64,000 nt of DNA from Dehalococcoidia bacterium (GTDB lineage Bacteria > Chloroflexota > Dehalococcoidia > UBA2979): contig SHYS01000005.1 of NCBI GenBank assembly GCA_009692685.1, positions 62,001-126,000 on the forward strand, read 5' to 3'. This document shows positions 17,634 through 29,973 of this stretch, piece by piece. The notes beneath the pieces were generated by a model. The model was not told the origin of the DNA, did no database searches, and worked only from the letters and a program-made list of their open reading frames with translations. Each line of letters opens with the position of its first letter. The stretch's first letter is position 1. The position numbers and the translations under genes were made by a program.

Positions 17634-18647
17634 GTGCTGACCGAGCGCAGAGCCGGAATTCTCGGCCTCGTCGTGGACGAATACATCAGCACCGCCCAGC
17701 CTGTGAGTTCGAAGGCGCTGGCGGATCGACGCGGCCTCGCGGTCTCTCCGGCGACGATCCGGGCCGAACTCGCCCGCCTCGAGGACGACGGCTACATCAC
17801 CCATCCCCACACCTCAGCGGGGCGTGTCCCCTCCGAGCTGGGCTACCGCGTCTACGTCGAATCGCTCATGGAGGAGGAGGCGGTCGGACCCGCCGAGCAA
17901 CGCACGATCTCACACCAGTTCCACCAGGCGGTGGGCCTCGAGGCGTGGCTGAGCCTCGCTGCCTCCGTCCTGGCAGGGGCCGTTGGCAACCTCGCTGTGG
18001 TGACACGACCGCGCCGCCGCGTGACTCACCTCCGCCACGCGCAGTTCGTTCACCTCGCGGACGCGAACGTGCTCGTGGTGGCGGTCGTCGACGACGGTCG
18101 CGTGCGTCAGCGCGTGGTCGTCCTCGCCGCGCCGACGCGTCAGGAGGAGCTCACACGCCTTGCGGAACGGCTCAACTGCGTGCTCGGTGACGCGACTGCT
18201 GATGACGCGCGGCTCGCAGCCGCGCAGGAAGAGGGCCTTGATGCGGCCCGCCTGGTCGCCTGCGTCGCGGCCCTCGTCCAAGAACACGACGGCAGCGAAG
18301 ACACGTTCGTGTACGGGATCCGCGATGTCCTCGCTCAGCCCGAGTTCTCGACGGCGGATCGCATGCTCGATGCTGTCCGTCACCTCGAGACCTACGAGTT
18401 GCGCCAGGTGCTACCGGGCCCCGAGGGCGTCGACCATGGGACAGCCCACGTCGTCATCGGCAGTGAGAATCACGTCGAGTGGATGCAGGCTTGGAGCGTG
18501 GTTGTGGCGGGATACGGCGCGCCGGATGGCGCCGCGGGCACGGTGGCAGTGATCGGCCCCTCGCGGATGCAGTACGCGCGCACGCTCCCGCGCGTGCGCT
18601 ACCTCGCCACGGTGCTGACCGAGGTGCTGCGCTCCGCAGGGGCCTGA
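17634..18647 (+). CDS. hrcA: Heat-inducible transcription repressor HrcA
   Basis: HrcA represses class I heat-shock genes by binding CIRCE. The N-terminal winged helix shows VDEYISTAQPVSSKALADRR and then SPATIRAELARLEDDGYITH, followed by the signature HTSAGRVPSELGYRVYV. The GTG at 17634 has GGAGG at 17621-17625 and a spacing of eight. The in-frame TTG at 17619 would lie directly against CIRCE with no ribosome site, so I prefer 17634 (337 residues). The C-terminal GAF-like domain is present and full length. Confidence 0.95.
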   Translation: MLTERRAGILGLVVDEYISTAQPVSSKALADRRGLAVSPATIRAELARLEDDGYITHPHTSAGRVPSELGYRVYVESLMEEEAVGPAEQRTISHQFHQAVGLEAWLSLAASVLAGAVGNLAVVTRPRRRVTHLRHAQFVHLADANVLVVAVVDDGRVRQRVVVLAAPTRQEELTRLAERLNCVLGDATADDARLAAAQEEGLDAARLVACVAALVQEHDGSEDTFVYGIRDVLAQPEFSTADRMLDAVRHLETYELRQVLPGPEGVDHGTAHVVIGSENHVEWMQAWSVVVAGYGAPDGAAGTVAVIGPSRMQYARTLPRVRYLATVLTEVLRSAGA

Positions 18648-18719
18648 CCACCTCCCGTCATGTGCTCAGTTTGTGATGACGCTCGATCAAGCTCGCGATT
18701 GAAGGACAGTGCAAGCCTG

Positions 18720-19271
18720 ATGAACGACCCAGAATCTGCCGGTTCGCCAATCGCCGAGGACGCCGATGGCACGCTGGTCGCCTCTGGTGAAGCGACCGAC
18801 GCTACCGTCGAGGGACTGACAGCCGAGCTTGAGCGCACCAGGGCTGCCTATGCCCGCGCGATGGCCGACTATCAGAACCTGCAACGGCGCTCTCGAGAAG
18901 AGCGCGCCGAGCTCACCCGCCTCACGACGAAGTCGTTGATCCTGAACTATCTGCCGGTCCTCGACGACCTCAGCCGAGCGCTCGACTCGGTCGGACAGCA
19001 CGAGGAGTTGAACGACCACCCCTGGATCGAGGGTGTGCGCATTGTTCAACGGAAGTTCATCGCCATCCTCGAGGCGGCGGGCGCTCACGCAGTCGAGACG
19101 GGCGTGGGCGCCCCCTTCGATCCACAGCTTCATGAGGCTGTCGCCTACCAGTCCGGTGCTCTGAACCAGGTGGTCGCTGTCGTGCAGGGTGGGTACACCA
19201 TCGATGGCGTGGTGATTCGACCGGCAATGGTGGTCGTTGGCAACGGCGAGCCGGCCACACCGGCGCAGTAG
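18720..19271 (+). CDS. grpE: Nucleotide exchange factor GrpE
   Basis: GrpE releases ADP from DnaK. The ATG at 18720 with GAAGGA upstream gives 183 residues. The acidic N-terminal tail precedes a long helix ([20 protein letters not shown]) and the conserved [11 protein letters not shown]. The C-terminal beta domain holds the signature [14 protein letters not shown] and [21 protein letters not shown] longer in-frame start at 18660 lacks a ribosome site. It sits second in the hrcA-grpE-dnaK operon. Confidence 0.95.
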   Translation: MNDPESAGSPIAEDADGTLVASGEATDATVEGLTAELERTRAAYARAMADYQNLQRRSREERAELTRLTTKSLILNYLPVLDDLSRALDSVGQHEELNDHPWIEGVRIVQRKFIAILEAAGAHAVETGVGAPFDPQLHEAVAYQSGALNQVVAVVQGGYTIDGVVIRPAMVVVGNGEPATPAQ

Positions 19272-19362
19272 CACCCACAACCGTGACGCCCTCGCGCGTT
19301 GCGCTATCAAGAAATGCATCGCTCGGCCCGGAAGGCGACGAGCGTCGAAAGGCAGGGATGAC

Positions 19363-21252
19363 GTGGCCAGAGTGATCGGGATCGACCTTGGAACGACGAA
19401 CTCCTGCGTTGCTGTGATGGAAGGTGGCGAGCCACAGGTCGTACCCAATTCTGAGGGGGGCCGCACCACGCCCTCCGTGGTGGCAATCGGCAAAGATGGT
19501 GAGCGTCTGGTGGGCACGGTCGCGAAACGGCAAGCCGTGGTGAACCCGCGGAACACCGTCTACTCGGTCAAGCGCCTGATGGGCCGCCGCTTCGATGACG
19601 CCGAGGTCGCGCACGCGCGTGAGCTTGGTGGTTACGAGATTGTGCGCCTCGCCAACGGCGACGCCGGCGTGAAAATGGGCGACCGTGAATACTCGGCGCC
19701 CGAGATCAGCGCGATGGTCCTGCAGAAGCTGAAGGCGGACGCCGAGGCGTACCTTGGCGAATCCGTGACCGAGGCGGTCATCACCGTGCCCGCTTACTTC
19801 AACGACGCCCAGCGTCAGGCCACACGCGACGCGGGGCGCATCGCTGGCCTTGAGGTTCTGCGCATCATCAACGAGCCGACGGCGGCGAGTCTTGCGTACG
19901 GTCTGGACAAGAAGGGCGAGGAGGTCATCGCCGTCTATGACCTCGGTGGCGGCACCTTCGACATCTCGATCCTCGAGATCGGTGAGGGCACCTTCGAGGT
20001 GAAGGCCACCAATGGCGACACCTTCCTCGGCGGCGACGACTTCGACGACAAGATCATTAATTTCTTGGTCGCCGAGTTCCTGAAGGATCAGGGTGTCGAT
20101 CTCTCAAAAGACCGCACCGCACTGCAGCGCCTCAAGGAGGCCGCTGAGAAGGCCAAGATCGAGCTGTCCTCGGCGCAGTCGACCGAGATCAACCTTCCGT
20201 TCATCACTGCTGATGCCAGCGGCCCGAAGCACCTAGTACTCAACGTCACGCGTTCCCAGCTCGACCAGCTCGTCGACGACCTGGTCGCACGCTCCCTCGA
20301 GCCATGCCGAAAGGCGCTCGCGGACGCGGGGTTGACGGCCAGTCAGATCTCGGAGGTCGTGCTCGTGGGTGGCATGACACGCATGCCGCTCGTGCAGCGC
20401 AAAGTCCAGGAGTTCTTCAACAAGGAGCCGCATCGCGGGGTCAACCCCGACGAGGTCGTGGCCGTCGGTGCCGCCATCCAGGCAGGTGTGTTGCGCGGTG
20501 AAGTAAAGGACGTCCTCCTTCTCGATGTCACCCCCCTTACGCTGGGCATCGAGACACTGGGCGGCGTTGCCACTCCGCTCATCGAGCGGAACACCACCAT
20601 ACCGACCAGTGCCAAGCAGACCTTCTCTACGGCAAGCGATAACCAGCCGTCGGTCGAGATCCACGTGGTGCAGGGCGAGCGTCCGATGGCGGGCGACAAC
20701 AAGTCGCTGGATCGTTTCATCCTCGATGGCATCCTGCCGGCACCCCGCGGCGTTCCGCAGGTCGAGGTCGAGTTCAACATCGACGCGAACGGCATAGTTA
20801 CGGTCGCCGCGCGCGACAAGGCGACCGGCAAAGAGCAGCACATCACCATCCAGTCCTCGTCGGGGCTTTCCGATGAGGAGGTGCAGCGCCTGCAGCGCGA
20901 GGCCGAGACGCACGCCTCCGAAGACCAGGCGAAGCGCGAGTCCGCAGAGGCTCGCAACGTCGCAGATTCCCTAGCTTACTCCGCCGAGAAGACGCTGCGC
21001 GACAACGCCGCCAAGGTGTCGACGGACCTCAAGGAGCGCGTTGAAGGTCGAATCAAGGAGGTCCGAACAGCTCTCGCGGGTACGAACGTCGAGGCGATCC
21101 AGTCTGCGGCCGACGCGCTGTCGACGGCCATGCAGGAGATTGGGCAGGCGGTTTACGGTGGAGCGTCGAGCAGTGGGCCGGAGGGCCCGGTTGCGGACGC
21201 CGAGGATCGCGAGCCGGCCGGCACGGTCGAGGGTGAGTTCCGCGAGGTCTAG
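19363..21252 (+). CDS. dnaK: Hsp70 chaperone DnaK
   Basis: The ATP-driven chaperone has 629 residues from a GTG at 19363 ([17 protein letters not shown]). Its ribosome site is AGGG just upstream. The nucleotide-binding domain shows phosphate 1 (IDLGTTNS), phosphate 2 ([16 protein letters not shown]) and [14 protein letters not shown]. The interdomain linker [15 protein letters not shown] is intact, and the substrate-binding domain and helical lid follow. The C-terminus ends EFREV in an acidic tail. A longer in-frame start at 19237 would overlap grpE and add an Arg-rich tail, so I reject it. Confidence 0.98.
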   Translation: MARVIGIDLGTTNSCVAVMEGGEPQVVPNSEGGRTTPSVVAIGKDGERLVGTVAKRQAVVNPRNTVYSVKRLMGRRFDDAEVAHARELGGYEIVRLANGDAGVKMGDREYSAPEISAMVLQKLKADAEAYLGESVTEAVITVPAYFNDAQRQATRDAGRIAGLEVLRIINEPTAASLAYGLDKKGEEVIAVYDLGGGTFDISILEIGEGTFEVKATNGDTFLGGDDFDDKIINFLVAEFLKDQGVDLSKDRTALQRLKEAAEKAKIELSSAQSTEINLPFITADASGPKHLVLNVTRSQLDQLVDDLVARSLEPCRKALADAGLTASQISEVVLVGGMTRMPLVQRKVQEFFNKEPHRGVNPDEVVAVGAAIQAGVLRGEVKDVLLLDVTPLTLGIETLGGVATPLIERNTTIPTSAKQTFSTASDNQPSVEIHVVQGERPMAGDNKSLDRFILDGILPAPRGVPQVEVEFNIDANGIVTVAARDKATGKEQHITIQSSSGLSDEEVQRLQREAETHASEDQAKRESAEARNVADSLAYSAEKTLRDNAAKVSTDLKERVEGRIKEVRTALAGTNVEAIQSAADALSTAMQEIGQAVYGGASSSGPEGPVADAEDREPAGTVEGEFREV

Positions 21253-21261
21253 CCTGAGCGG

Positions 21262-22447
21262 TCAGGCGGCGTTCCGCGCCCGCGCCTCTGCTCGTGCTCG
21301 TTTCTCACCGTACATCGAGTGGACTGCTCGGTGGACTAGGCTGTCGGCCGTGTTGCCGCGCACGAAGGCGGCGACCTCGACGCTTACCTCCACCGGGCAG
21401 ACACGTTTCTCGACCTGCGCGAGTTCCGCCAGCAGTTGCGCCATGTCCGTCGACACGCGATCCGTCGAGAGGCCTGCGGTGTCAGTGAAGATCACCGCGA
21501 ACTCGCCGCTGATGGTCTTGAACTCGTCCACATCGATGAAGCAAACATCGAAGGTGCAGCCCTCGCTTTCTGCCTTCTGGACCATCTCCTCCAGCTCCAG
21601 AAAGAACGCACGTCGGTTCGGTGGTCCCGTGAGCTCATCCGTGAGCGCTTCCCGCTCCAGCTGTGCCTTGTTCCCTAGACTCGCGACCATCTGGTCGAAC
21701 GACTAAGCGAGCGTGCCGACGAGGCCGTGCGGGTACTTCTCGCCGTATCTGGCCCAGACGTTGCCGTCCTCGACTTCCTTCGACAGGCGATCGAGTCGTT
21801 GCAGCGGACCCGAGACCTGCTGGAGCAGCACTACCACCACCGCGATGGTGACCAGAATCGCTAACCCGTTGGCGGTCAGTGCGGCAATGTTCAGCACGTC
21901 CGTCTCAGCATGACTGTTCGTCGCGAGCCGGATATCTACCCCACGGATCGCGCGCATGAACTCGCGGCTCGTCTCGCGACCCAGCGTCCCACGTAGTGCC
22001 GGCACTGATTCTGCGGATCGTCGCAGACGCTCTCGCTCCTGCCACCAGACTTGCTGAGCAAAGTTCAGTGCTGGAGTCGCCGACGCGGGTGCGCGCGGCA
22101 GCCCGCGATCTGGGGCACCGTCGCGGAGCGCCGCAAGTCCAAGATCGACCTCGTGCAAGCGTGTCTCGACGGCGCTTCGGTCCGGGCCGGGGTCGAACGC
22201 GCTGAGGACGGCTTCAACCTCCGCCTGCCCCACGGACTCCTCAACCTGTCCGATCAGGTCACTCTGTGCCTCGAGCGTCGCGTGGTGCTGGGCGGTGAGA
22301 ATCTGCGCACCCCACGTTCGCGGCTGTGGCAATACCGAGTGCTGCGGCGAGCACCCAGATCTGCGCACGGATATCGACGAGCAATCGCGTCACGGCGTGT
22401 CCACCTAGTCCCCGGCGCTGTGTTGATCTTCGACTCGGAATCAGCAC
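21262..22447 (-). pseudogene. Membrane sensor diguanylate cyclase, broken
   Basis: Read in pieces, this is a HAMP-GGDEF sensor. A first membrane helix ([19 protein letters not shown]) is followed by a frameshift near 22320. A periplasmic-type region and a second helix (LAILVTIAVVVVLLQQVSGP) come next, then a HAMP-like segment to GLVGTLA. An in-frame TAG at 21703-21705 follows. The frame continues SFDQMVASLGNKAQLEREAL and TDELTGPPNRRAFFLELEEM, and then FDVCFIDVDEFKTIS joins directly to GEFAVIFTDT. About 30 residues, including the GGDEF active site, are deleted. The gene cannot make c-di-GMP. It lies antisense inside the dnaK-dnaJ interval. The start codon is uncertain. Confidence 0.85.
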
Positions 22448-22523
22448 TCCGCAGGACCAGCTACGAGCTTTCCCCTACGTTGCGGCCCCTCTAGCGTCGC
22501 TTACACCGGTAAACTTGGGGGTC

Positions 22524-23636
22524 ATGACGACGCAGGCCGACCTCTACGAGTTGCTGGGTGTGGCGCGCGATGCCTCGCAAGAGGAGGTCAAGCGTGCCTT
22601 CCGCAAGCTGGCTATGCAGTACCACCCTGACCGCAACCATGCTGACGATGCCGAAGCTCGATTCAAAGAGATCAACGCGGCGTACGAGGTGCTCAGCGAC
22701 CCGGACAAGCGCGCCAATTACGATAGATATGGTCAGGCCGGGGCTAACGGGGCGCAAGGATTTGCAGGATTCGACTCGTTTGGCGGCTTCGGGGACATCT
22801 TCGATGCCTTCTTCCGCGGCACGGCGGCGCGTCAGATGGGTCCGCAGCGGGGTGCCGACCTCCGAGCCTCAATGACCCTCGAATTCGTGGAGGCGGTGTT
22901 CGGTGTTGAGCGCACGCTCGACTACGAACGTGTCGAGACGTGCGCAGACTGCCGGGGACGCGGTCAGGCCTCCGGTGCCGCTCTCGCCACCTGTACCGAG
23001 TGCAACGGGACCGGCGAGATTCGGCGCGTGCAGCAATCGCTCTTCGGTCAGTTTGTGAATGTCGCCAGTTGTGGCCGCTGTCACGGCGAGGGTCGCATCG
23101 TGACCGATCCGTGCGGCGCGTGCTCGGGCCGCGGCGCGCGTCGTGCCACCGTGAAGCGCACAGTGAAGGTGCCCGCCGGCGTGCAGGACGGCCAGACGCT
23201 CCGCATCGCAGGTGAGGGCGACGCCGGCCAGCGCGGTGGCCCTGCGGGCAACCTCTACGTCGAGTTGATCGTGAAAGAGCACGAGCAGTTCGATCGCGAG
23301 GATGACGACCTGGTTCTGCGGCTGCCACTCAACATCGCTCAGGCCGCCATCGGGCTCTCGCTCAAGGTTCCTACTCTCGATGGCCGCGAGGAGCCGATTG
23401 AGATTGAGCCTGGCACCCAGCACGGCAAGATCGTCACGCTTAGAGGCCTCGGGGTTCCGAGATTGCGCGGCGACGGCCGCGGCGATCTCCTCGTCCGCGT
23501 CGAGGTCGTGACCCCGACGCGGCTGACTGATGAGCAGAAACGCTTGCTCGAGCAGCTCGCGGACTCCCTCGGTACTCCGGCGGAGAGCCACACCGGCGGC
23601 TTCTTCGATCGCCTGCGCGATGCGTTTTCTGGCTGA
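22524..23636 (+). CDS. dnaJ: Chaperone DnaJ
   Basis: DnaJ stimulates DnaK ATPase and delivers clients. The ATG at 22524 gives 370 residues. The J domain has the HPD motif in [13 protein letters not shown] Gly/Phe region follows, then zinc-binding repeats. The clear zinc cysteines are [24 protein letters not shown] and CGACSGRG, so all four CxxCxGxG repeats are present. C-terminal domains and a short tail complete it. A TAAACT lies eight bases before the ATG with no Shine-Dalgarno, so a local, possibly leaderless, transcript could serve it now that the dead cyclase gene separates it from dnaK. Confidence 0.97.
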   Translation: MTTQADLYELLGVARDASQEEVKRAFRKLAMQYHPDRNHADDAEARFKEINAAYEVLSDPDKRANYDRYGQAGANGAQGFAGFDSFGGFGDIFDAFFRGTAARQMGPQRGADLRASMTLEFVEAVFGVERTLDYERVETCADCRGRGQASGAALATCTECNGTGEIRRVQQSLFGQFVNVASCGRCHGEGRIVTDPCGACSGRGARRATVKRTVKVPAGVQDGQTLRIAGEGDAGQRGGPAGNLYVELIVKEHEQFDREDDDLVLRLPLNIAQAAIGLSLKVPTLDGREEPIEIEPGTQHGKIVTLRGLGVPRLRGDGRGDLLVRVEVVTPTRLTDEQKRLLEQLADSLGTPAESHTGGFFDRLRDAFSG

Positions 23637-23639
23637 CGC

Positions 23640-24593
23640 GTGACCACCAGCGGCGCAGGCTGGACGGAGCTCGCCATCGAGGCGGCGGGTGATGACCTCG
23701 ACACGGTCGCCGAGGTGCTGGCCGACTTCGCTCCCGGCGCCGTCTGGGTAGAGCCCGCGATTGCCACCTCCAACCACCGCGACTTCGCTTACACGGTGCT
23801 GGCCAGCGGCGGCACGGTACGCGCGGCCGTCGAGGCGTGGAGCGCCGAGCAGCGTGCGGCTCTCGAGGCGCGCTTGGCCGGCCTCGAACTCAGGACCCCG
23901 CCGGGCCCGGTCGTCGAACGACCGATCGGTGACCATGACTGGGCCGAGGAGTGGAAGCGCTTCTACCACGTCATGCACGTCGGTCGGCGGCTCGTTATTC
24001 GCCCCTCGTGGGAGGCTTACACCGCCACCACCGACGCGGTTGTCATCGTTCTCGATCCGGGCGCAGCCTTTGGCACCGGGCAGCACCCGTCGACGCAACT
24101 CTGCCTAGCGGCCATCGAGGCGGAGACGCGGCCGGGCATGCGTGTCCTCGATCTCGGAGCGGGTTCCGGCATCCTGGCGGTGGCGGCCGCCATCCTCGGT
24201 GCGGCGGACGTCGTGGCGATCGACATCGATCCCGAGGCAGCGGCGGCCTCCAAGGCCAACGCGCGCGCGAACGGCGTCGCGGATCGAGTGCGCTCGGCGG
24301 TCGGATCACTTGGCGACGCCTGGCCATGGCAGGACGCGGCACCCGTCGAGGCGTTCGACCTAGTAGTCGCGAACATCTCTTCGGCTGTGCTCACGACGCT
24401 GCTCGCCGATATCACTATGGCATTGCGACCGGGCGGAGTCTTCATCGGCGCGGGTTTCATCGGTACAGGTGCACCCGGGGTCCTGGAGGCGGTTGCGCGC
24501 GCCGGGCTGGTGACGGTGCGCGAGGAAGTCCTCGAGGACGACGGCGGCAGCGAATGGCGCTGTCTCATCGCGACCCGTGCCGGCACTGCCTGA
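23640..24593 (+). CDS. prmA: Ribosomal protein L11 methyltransferase
   Basis: PrmA methylates L11. The 317-residue protein starts at a GTG three bases after the dnaJ stop. The SAM-binding motif I is VLDLGAGSGILAVAAAILGA, followed by VVAIDIDPEAAAASKANA. The VVANISSAVL segment stands where PrmA has its NI-x-x-x-x-L motif. The upstream DPGAAFGTGQHPSTQLCL is a strong PrmA signature. The gene order dnaJ-prmA-rsmE matches that of Firmicutes and supports one operon. Confidence 0.94.
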   Translation: MTTSGAGWTELAIEAAGDDLDTVAEVLADFAPGAVWVEPAIATSNHRDFAYTVLASGGTVRAAVEAWSAEQRAALEARLAGLELRTPPGPVVERPIGDHDWAEEWKRFYHVMHVGRRLVIRPSWEAYTATTDAVVIVLDPGAAFGTGQHPSTQLCLAAIEAETRPGMRVLDLGAGSGILAVAAAILGAADVVAIDIDPEAAAASKANARANGVADRVRSAVGSLGDAWPWQDAAPVEAFDLVVANISSAVLTTLLADITMALRPGGVFIGAGFIGTGAPGVLEAVARAGLVTVREEVLEDDGGSEWRCLIATRAGTA

Positions 24594-24608
24594 CCTCGAG
24601 CGTTCAGC

Positions 24609-25307
24609 GTGACGCGCCTCTACCTCGATCCGCCGGAGTTCGCTCAGTCCGAGGTTGCCGTCAGCGGGGATCGAGCACGCCGGCTCACCTCGGTGCTGCG
24701 TCTGCGTCGGGGTGCGACGCTCACTGTGTTTGATGGCGTCGGCCACGAGCGCGAAGCCGCCCTTGTCGAGGTCGGGCGTGATCACGCGATGCTCGCTCTG
24801 GGTGCGCCCGCGGTGGCACTCCCGGAACCCCTTGTACCTGTCACGCTGTGCTGTGCCTTCCCTCGGGGTGGGCGCGGCGACTGGCTGGTCGAGAAGGCCA
24901 CCGAGCTGGGTGTGGTTGCGTTCGTCCCCCTAGAGACCGACCGCGCCGTCCTGAAGCCGGGCGATGGGCGCCTCGACCGCTGGCGCCGCATCGCCATCGA
25001 GGCTGCCGAGCAGTGCGGCCGTGCCGTGGTGCCGGCCTTCGAGATGGCACCGCCCCGAGAGGCGCTGCGACTCGTTGCTGACCTTGGAGCGACGAGCACG
25101 CCTCGGGAAGTGCTGACGCGGGTCAGCGGCGTTAAGGCTATCGCGCTCTACATCGGGCCTGAGGGTGGGTGGACGGAGGCGGAGCGCGCGGCGCACGCAG
25201 AGTCGGGCCACCCCGTCAGTCTTGGTCCACGCACCCTGCGGGTCGAAACGGCCGCCGCCGTCGCGCTCGCGCTCATCCTCGAGGCGCTGTCGAGTCCCCG
25301 CGGCTAG
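24609..25307 (+). CDS. rsmE: 16S rRNA (uracil-1498-N3)-methyltransferase
   Basis: This SPOUT-class methyltransferase modifies U1498 of 16S rRNA. The 232-residue protein has an N-terminal PUA-like part (HVxR-type segment replaced by RARRLTSVLRLRRGA). The C-terminal SPOUT knot shows EKATELGVVAFVPL, LYIGPEGGWTEAE and LGPRTLRVETAAAVALALI. The GTG start at 24609 is 16 bases after the prmA stop. It is the last gene of the heat-shock operon and is convergent with the next methyltransferase gene, seven bases apart. Confidence 0.95.
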   Translation: MTRLYLDPPEFAQSEVAVSGDRARRLTSVLRLRRGATLTVFDGVGHEREAALVEVGRDHAMLALGAPAVALPEPLVPVTLCCAFPRGGRGDWLVEKATELGVVAFVPLETDRAVLKPGDGRLDRWRRIAIEAAEQCGRAVVPAFEMAPPREALRLVADLGATSTPREVLTRVSGVKAIALYIGPEGGWTEAERAAHAESGHPVSLGPRTLRVETAAAVALALILEALSSPRG

Positions 25308-25314
25308 GTCGCAG

Positions 25315-26025
25315 CTAAGTCGATCCGCCGCCGCTCCAGCCCGCGGGCGGCCGACCCAGCAGCACGGAGGCACGCGGGATCGGCGGCAACAGGAACGGCC
25401 GCAGCCGCGCCGGTCGGATGTACTCGAACCCTGCAAGTTCGCCGAGGGCCATCAGCGCTCGCGTGCTGCGCAGATGCGGCTTTCTCACGCCACGCGACAG
25501 CACGGCCTCGTTCCAGGCATCGAGGCGTGGGTTGCCTGTAGGGGCGTAGTCCCAGAGCAGCGCCAGACCGCCCGGCGCAAGCACACGCCGCACCTCGCCG
25601 ACGAAGCGTCGCACCTCGTCATCGTCGAGGTGCGACGCGAGGTAGCCCGACGTCACGAAGTCGAACGCGCCGTCGCGGAACGGCAGCGCGGTCGCGGCGC
25701 CGAGTACGAACTCCGGCTGCCCCTCGCGCTCCCGGCCGCGTGCACGGCGGAGCACGGTGGGGGAAAAGTCGAGGCCGACCGGTGGAGCATCGAAATGGAC
25801 GCGTTCATCGAGGATGCGCAGCACCGAGCCCGCCCCACAGCCAACTTCGAGGGTGCGCATCCATGGTTCCAGCTTGAGGTTCTCCTTGAGCTGGAAGACG
25901 GGCGCGTTCGCGAGGAAGGCGCCGGCTGGCGACATGGCGAAGCGCGCGGCGAGCGCCCGCGGCGTCAGCGCGGAGTGCCAGCGTTCGTACTCGAACAGTC
26001 GTTGCGTCTCAGCGGTGGGGGCCAT
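25315..26025 (-). CDS. Class I SAM-dependent methyltransferase
   Basis: The 236-residue protein has a Rossmann SAM-binding fold. Motif I is LEVGCGAGSVLRIL, then DFSPTVLRRARGR at motif II and FDFVTSGYLASHLDDDEVRR at motif IV, followed by LAPGGLALLWDYAP. This is the Methyltransf_11/25 pattern used by many small-molecule methylases; the substrate cannot be told. The downstream neighbour rsmE is convergent. It is the last gene of a minus-strand set that begins near gyrB. Confidence 0.85.
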   Translation of the reverse strand: MAPTAETQRLFEYERWHSALTPRALAARFAMSPAGAFLANAPVFQLKENLKLEPWMRTLEVGCGAGSVLRILDERVHFDAPPVGLDFSPTVLRRARGREREGQPEFVLGAATALPFRDGAFDFVTSGYLASHLDDDEVRRFVGEVRRVLAPGGLALLWDYAPTGNPRLDAWNEAVLSRGVRKPHLRSTRALMALGELAGFEYIRPARLRPFLLPPIPRASVLLGRPPAGWSGGGST

Positions 26026-26078
26026 CGCGAAATGGTCGCAGTTGCGACCGTGCGGCTCAAATCTGGTTCGTTCTTATC

Positions 26079-26375
26079 TCAGCGCGCGCGCTCCTCTGCG
26101 GGCGCAGGCGGCTCCGCACGCGGCGTTCGGGGCGGCGAGCGGCGGAGCGCCTCGATGTCGACGTCGAGCGAGTCCACGAATCGCGCCAAGAGCGCCTGCG
26201 CGTCGGCGAGCCCGGCGTTGTAGAAGAGGTGCCCGAGTTCTTCGGCAACGAAATCGAGGACGAAGCTGGCCGCGAGTTCGCCCAGCTCCTCGGAGCGCTC
26301 ACGCTCGAAGTAGGCGCGAATCCGCCGCACACCCTCGGCGCGCGCCTCTCGATCCAGTCCGAAGTCCGAGGCCAT
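26079..26375 (-). CDS. DUF2164-like protein
   Basis: A 98-residue protein with the pattern IRAYFERERSEELGELAASF, VLDFVAEELGHLFYNAGLAD and a terminal helix. This fits the small DUF2164 family (helical, about 85 residues, unknown function). The C-terminal 20 residues are Arg/Pro-rich. It lies 10 bases after the next minus-strand gene, so the two are probably co-transcribed. Confidence 0.7.
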   Translation of the reverse strand: MASDFGLDREARAEGVRRIRAYFERERSEELGELAASFVLDFVAEELGHLFYNAGLADAQALLARFVDSLDVDIEALRRSPPRTPRAEPPAPAEERAR

Positions 26376-26385
26376 GACGCCCGCG

Positions 26386-26919
26386 CTAACGTCCGAACGG
26401 ACCGAGAAGCGGCCCGTGTTCGTGCATCTCCGGGCGGGGCGCCGTCGGCTCCTCGTGACCCATGTCGAAGGAGAGTCGGATGCGTGTGCCTCGTTCCGCT
26501 GCCCAGTCCGCGATCACCGCGAGGTCGCGCAGTCGCGGCACCAGCTCCTCGTAGCCGGCGACGAACTCATCGAGCTTCTCGTCTCCCGCCTCGAGGGCGG
26601 TCACGATCGCCCGACAGCCCGTCGCCAGCTCCTCAGCGGGCTGCCAGCACCGCTCCAGCTCGCGCTCGTCGGCTTCGTCCTCGATGTGCCGATCGGCGTA
26701 ACGGAGGATGGGCCGCATGCTGACTCTGTGCTTGCGCTGCATGTGCAGGGCCGCCTGGGCCAGTTCGTGTGTGCCGCCGAACTGGACCGTGTACGCCCAG
26801 CTCGCGAAGAACAGCACGACGTCGGGGTTGCCATCGAAGTCCAGCGGGCACACCTCGTCGGCGTCTATCTCGACGAAGAAGCGGCGACCGGCAGCCTGCT
26901 GGGCCTCGAGGGTTGGCAT
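26386..26919 (-). CDS. Hypothetical protein
   Basis: I do not recognise this 177-residue protein. It is acidic and soluble, with Trp-rich segments (FFASWAYTVQFGG) and helical stretches. The C-terminus is Pro/Gly-rich and holds MGHEEPTAPRPEMHEHGPL, which could bind metal but shows no known motif. Codon use matches its neighbours, and the frame is closed by the downstream DUF2164-like gene with a gap of 10 bases. Confidence 0.6.
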   Translation of the reverse strand: MPTLEAQQAAGRRFFVEIDADEVCPLDFDGNPDVVLFFASWAYTVQFGGTHELAQAALHMQRKHRVSMRPILRYADRHIEDEADERELERCWQPAEELATGCRAIVTALEAGDEKLDEFVAGYEELVPRLRDLAVIADWAAERGTRIRLSFDMGHEEPTAPRPEMHEHGPLLGPFGR

Positions 26920-26936
26920 CGCTCGATGCTATCGCG

Positions 26937-27269
26937 TTACTTCCAGAGCCACGCGGTGTCGGTGAAGGTGCCGTCCGACTTCTGCTCGTACTCACCCACG
27001 ACCAACGCCCCGTTGAGGGCGGCCAGCGGCCCTCTGGGGCCGGCCTGGTAGGCCACCGAGTAGCGTCTGGTCATGCCGCCGCCGTCCTTGCCGAGCAGCT
27101 TGCCCGCGTGTTCGATTGATGTCTCGACTTTGACGTAGCGATAGTCGTCGCCAGGTAGCACTCGGCTGCCCATCACCTTGCCGGTCGCTTCCCAGATCTT
27201 GTCACCCAGCACGCAGTTGCCCCCGTCGGCGCGAACCTGTCCCGCGCTCCGACAGGAGTCTACGCGCAT
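26937..27269 (-). CDS. Small hypothetical protein
   Basis: A 110-residue protein with beta-strand-like segments (GKVMGSRVLPGDDYRYVKVE, TSIEHAGKLLGKDGGG) and a C-terminal GEYEQKSDGTFTDTAWLWK. The pattern recalls short lipocalin-like proteins of unknown function found in many bacteria, but I would not assign it. It follows gyrB on the same strand, 47 bases downstream. The start is uncertain; an ATG at 27269 gives the longest form. Confidence 0.55.
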   Translation of the reverse strand: MRVDSCRSAGQVRADGGNCVLGDKIWEATGKVMGSRVLPGDDYRYVKVETSIEHAGKLLGKDGGGMTRRYSVAYQAGPRGPLAALNGALVVGEYEQKSDGTFTDTAWLWK

Positions 27270-27316
27270 GCATGTGCCTTGCTTACGGATATTGCGCGGT
27301 TGGCCGGGGCCGGCCG

Positions 27317-29434
<2,118 letters not shown>

Positions 29435-29514
29435 ATAATCACTCACTTATGATAGCCGATGCAGGCCTCAGGGGCCTTCTGCGAGTCGCTCCGAACCGCC
29501 GTAGAATCGGTCGC

Positions 29515-29973
29515 ATGGCCCCTGATTTCGAATCTGCCCCCATCCCCGTCGCGCCTATCGGCTACGTGCGAAACGGCGAACGCGACGCGGCGCGCCGGGA
29601 CTGGCGAGGCGTGCGGAGCCGCCTTGAGCTGCGGCCCGATCTCGATGGCGCGCTCCTGGGACTCGCGGACTACTCCCACGTGATGGTGATCGGCTGGCTT
29701 CACGAGATTCCCTCGGACCTCCGCGAGCGACGCCAGGCGTACCCGTCCGGCGACGAGCGTCTGCCTCTTCAGGGCGCACTTGCGCTCCGCGGCGGCGCGC
29801 GGCCGAATCCTATTTCGGTCACCGTCTGCCGCCTGCGCAAGATCGAGGGCGTCGCGCTCGAGGTCGAGGACCTGGACCTGATCGACGGCACGCCGGTGCT
29901 CGACGTGAAGCCGTACATCGCCTTCTATGACGCGGTTCCAAAGTCCTCGATCCCCAGGTGGGCACAGGGCTGA
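29515..29973 (+). CDS. trmO: tRNA (t6A37) N6-methyltransferase, TrmO/TsaA-like
   Basis: The 152-residue protein belongs to the TrmO (YaeB/TsaA) family, which methylates t6A at tRNA position 37. Visible features are the N-terminal IPVAPIGYVRN, DLDGALLGLADYSHVMVIGW, and the signature ALRGGARPNPISVTVCRLRK, followed by LDLIDGTPVLDVKPYI. The protein lacks the C-terminal extension of the E. coli enzyme, as many short homologues do. The ATG at 29515 lies seven bases after a TAGAAT box and has no ribosome site, so it may be leaderless. Confidence 0.85.
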   Translation: MAPDFESAPIPVAPIGYVRNGERDAARRDWRGVRSRLELRPDLDGALLGLADYSHVMVIGWLHEIPSDLRERRQAYPSGDERLPLQGALALRGGARPNPISVTVCRLRKIEGVALEVEDLDLIDGTPVLDVKPYIAFYDAVPKSSIPRWAQG

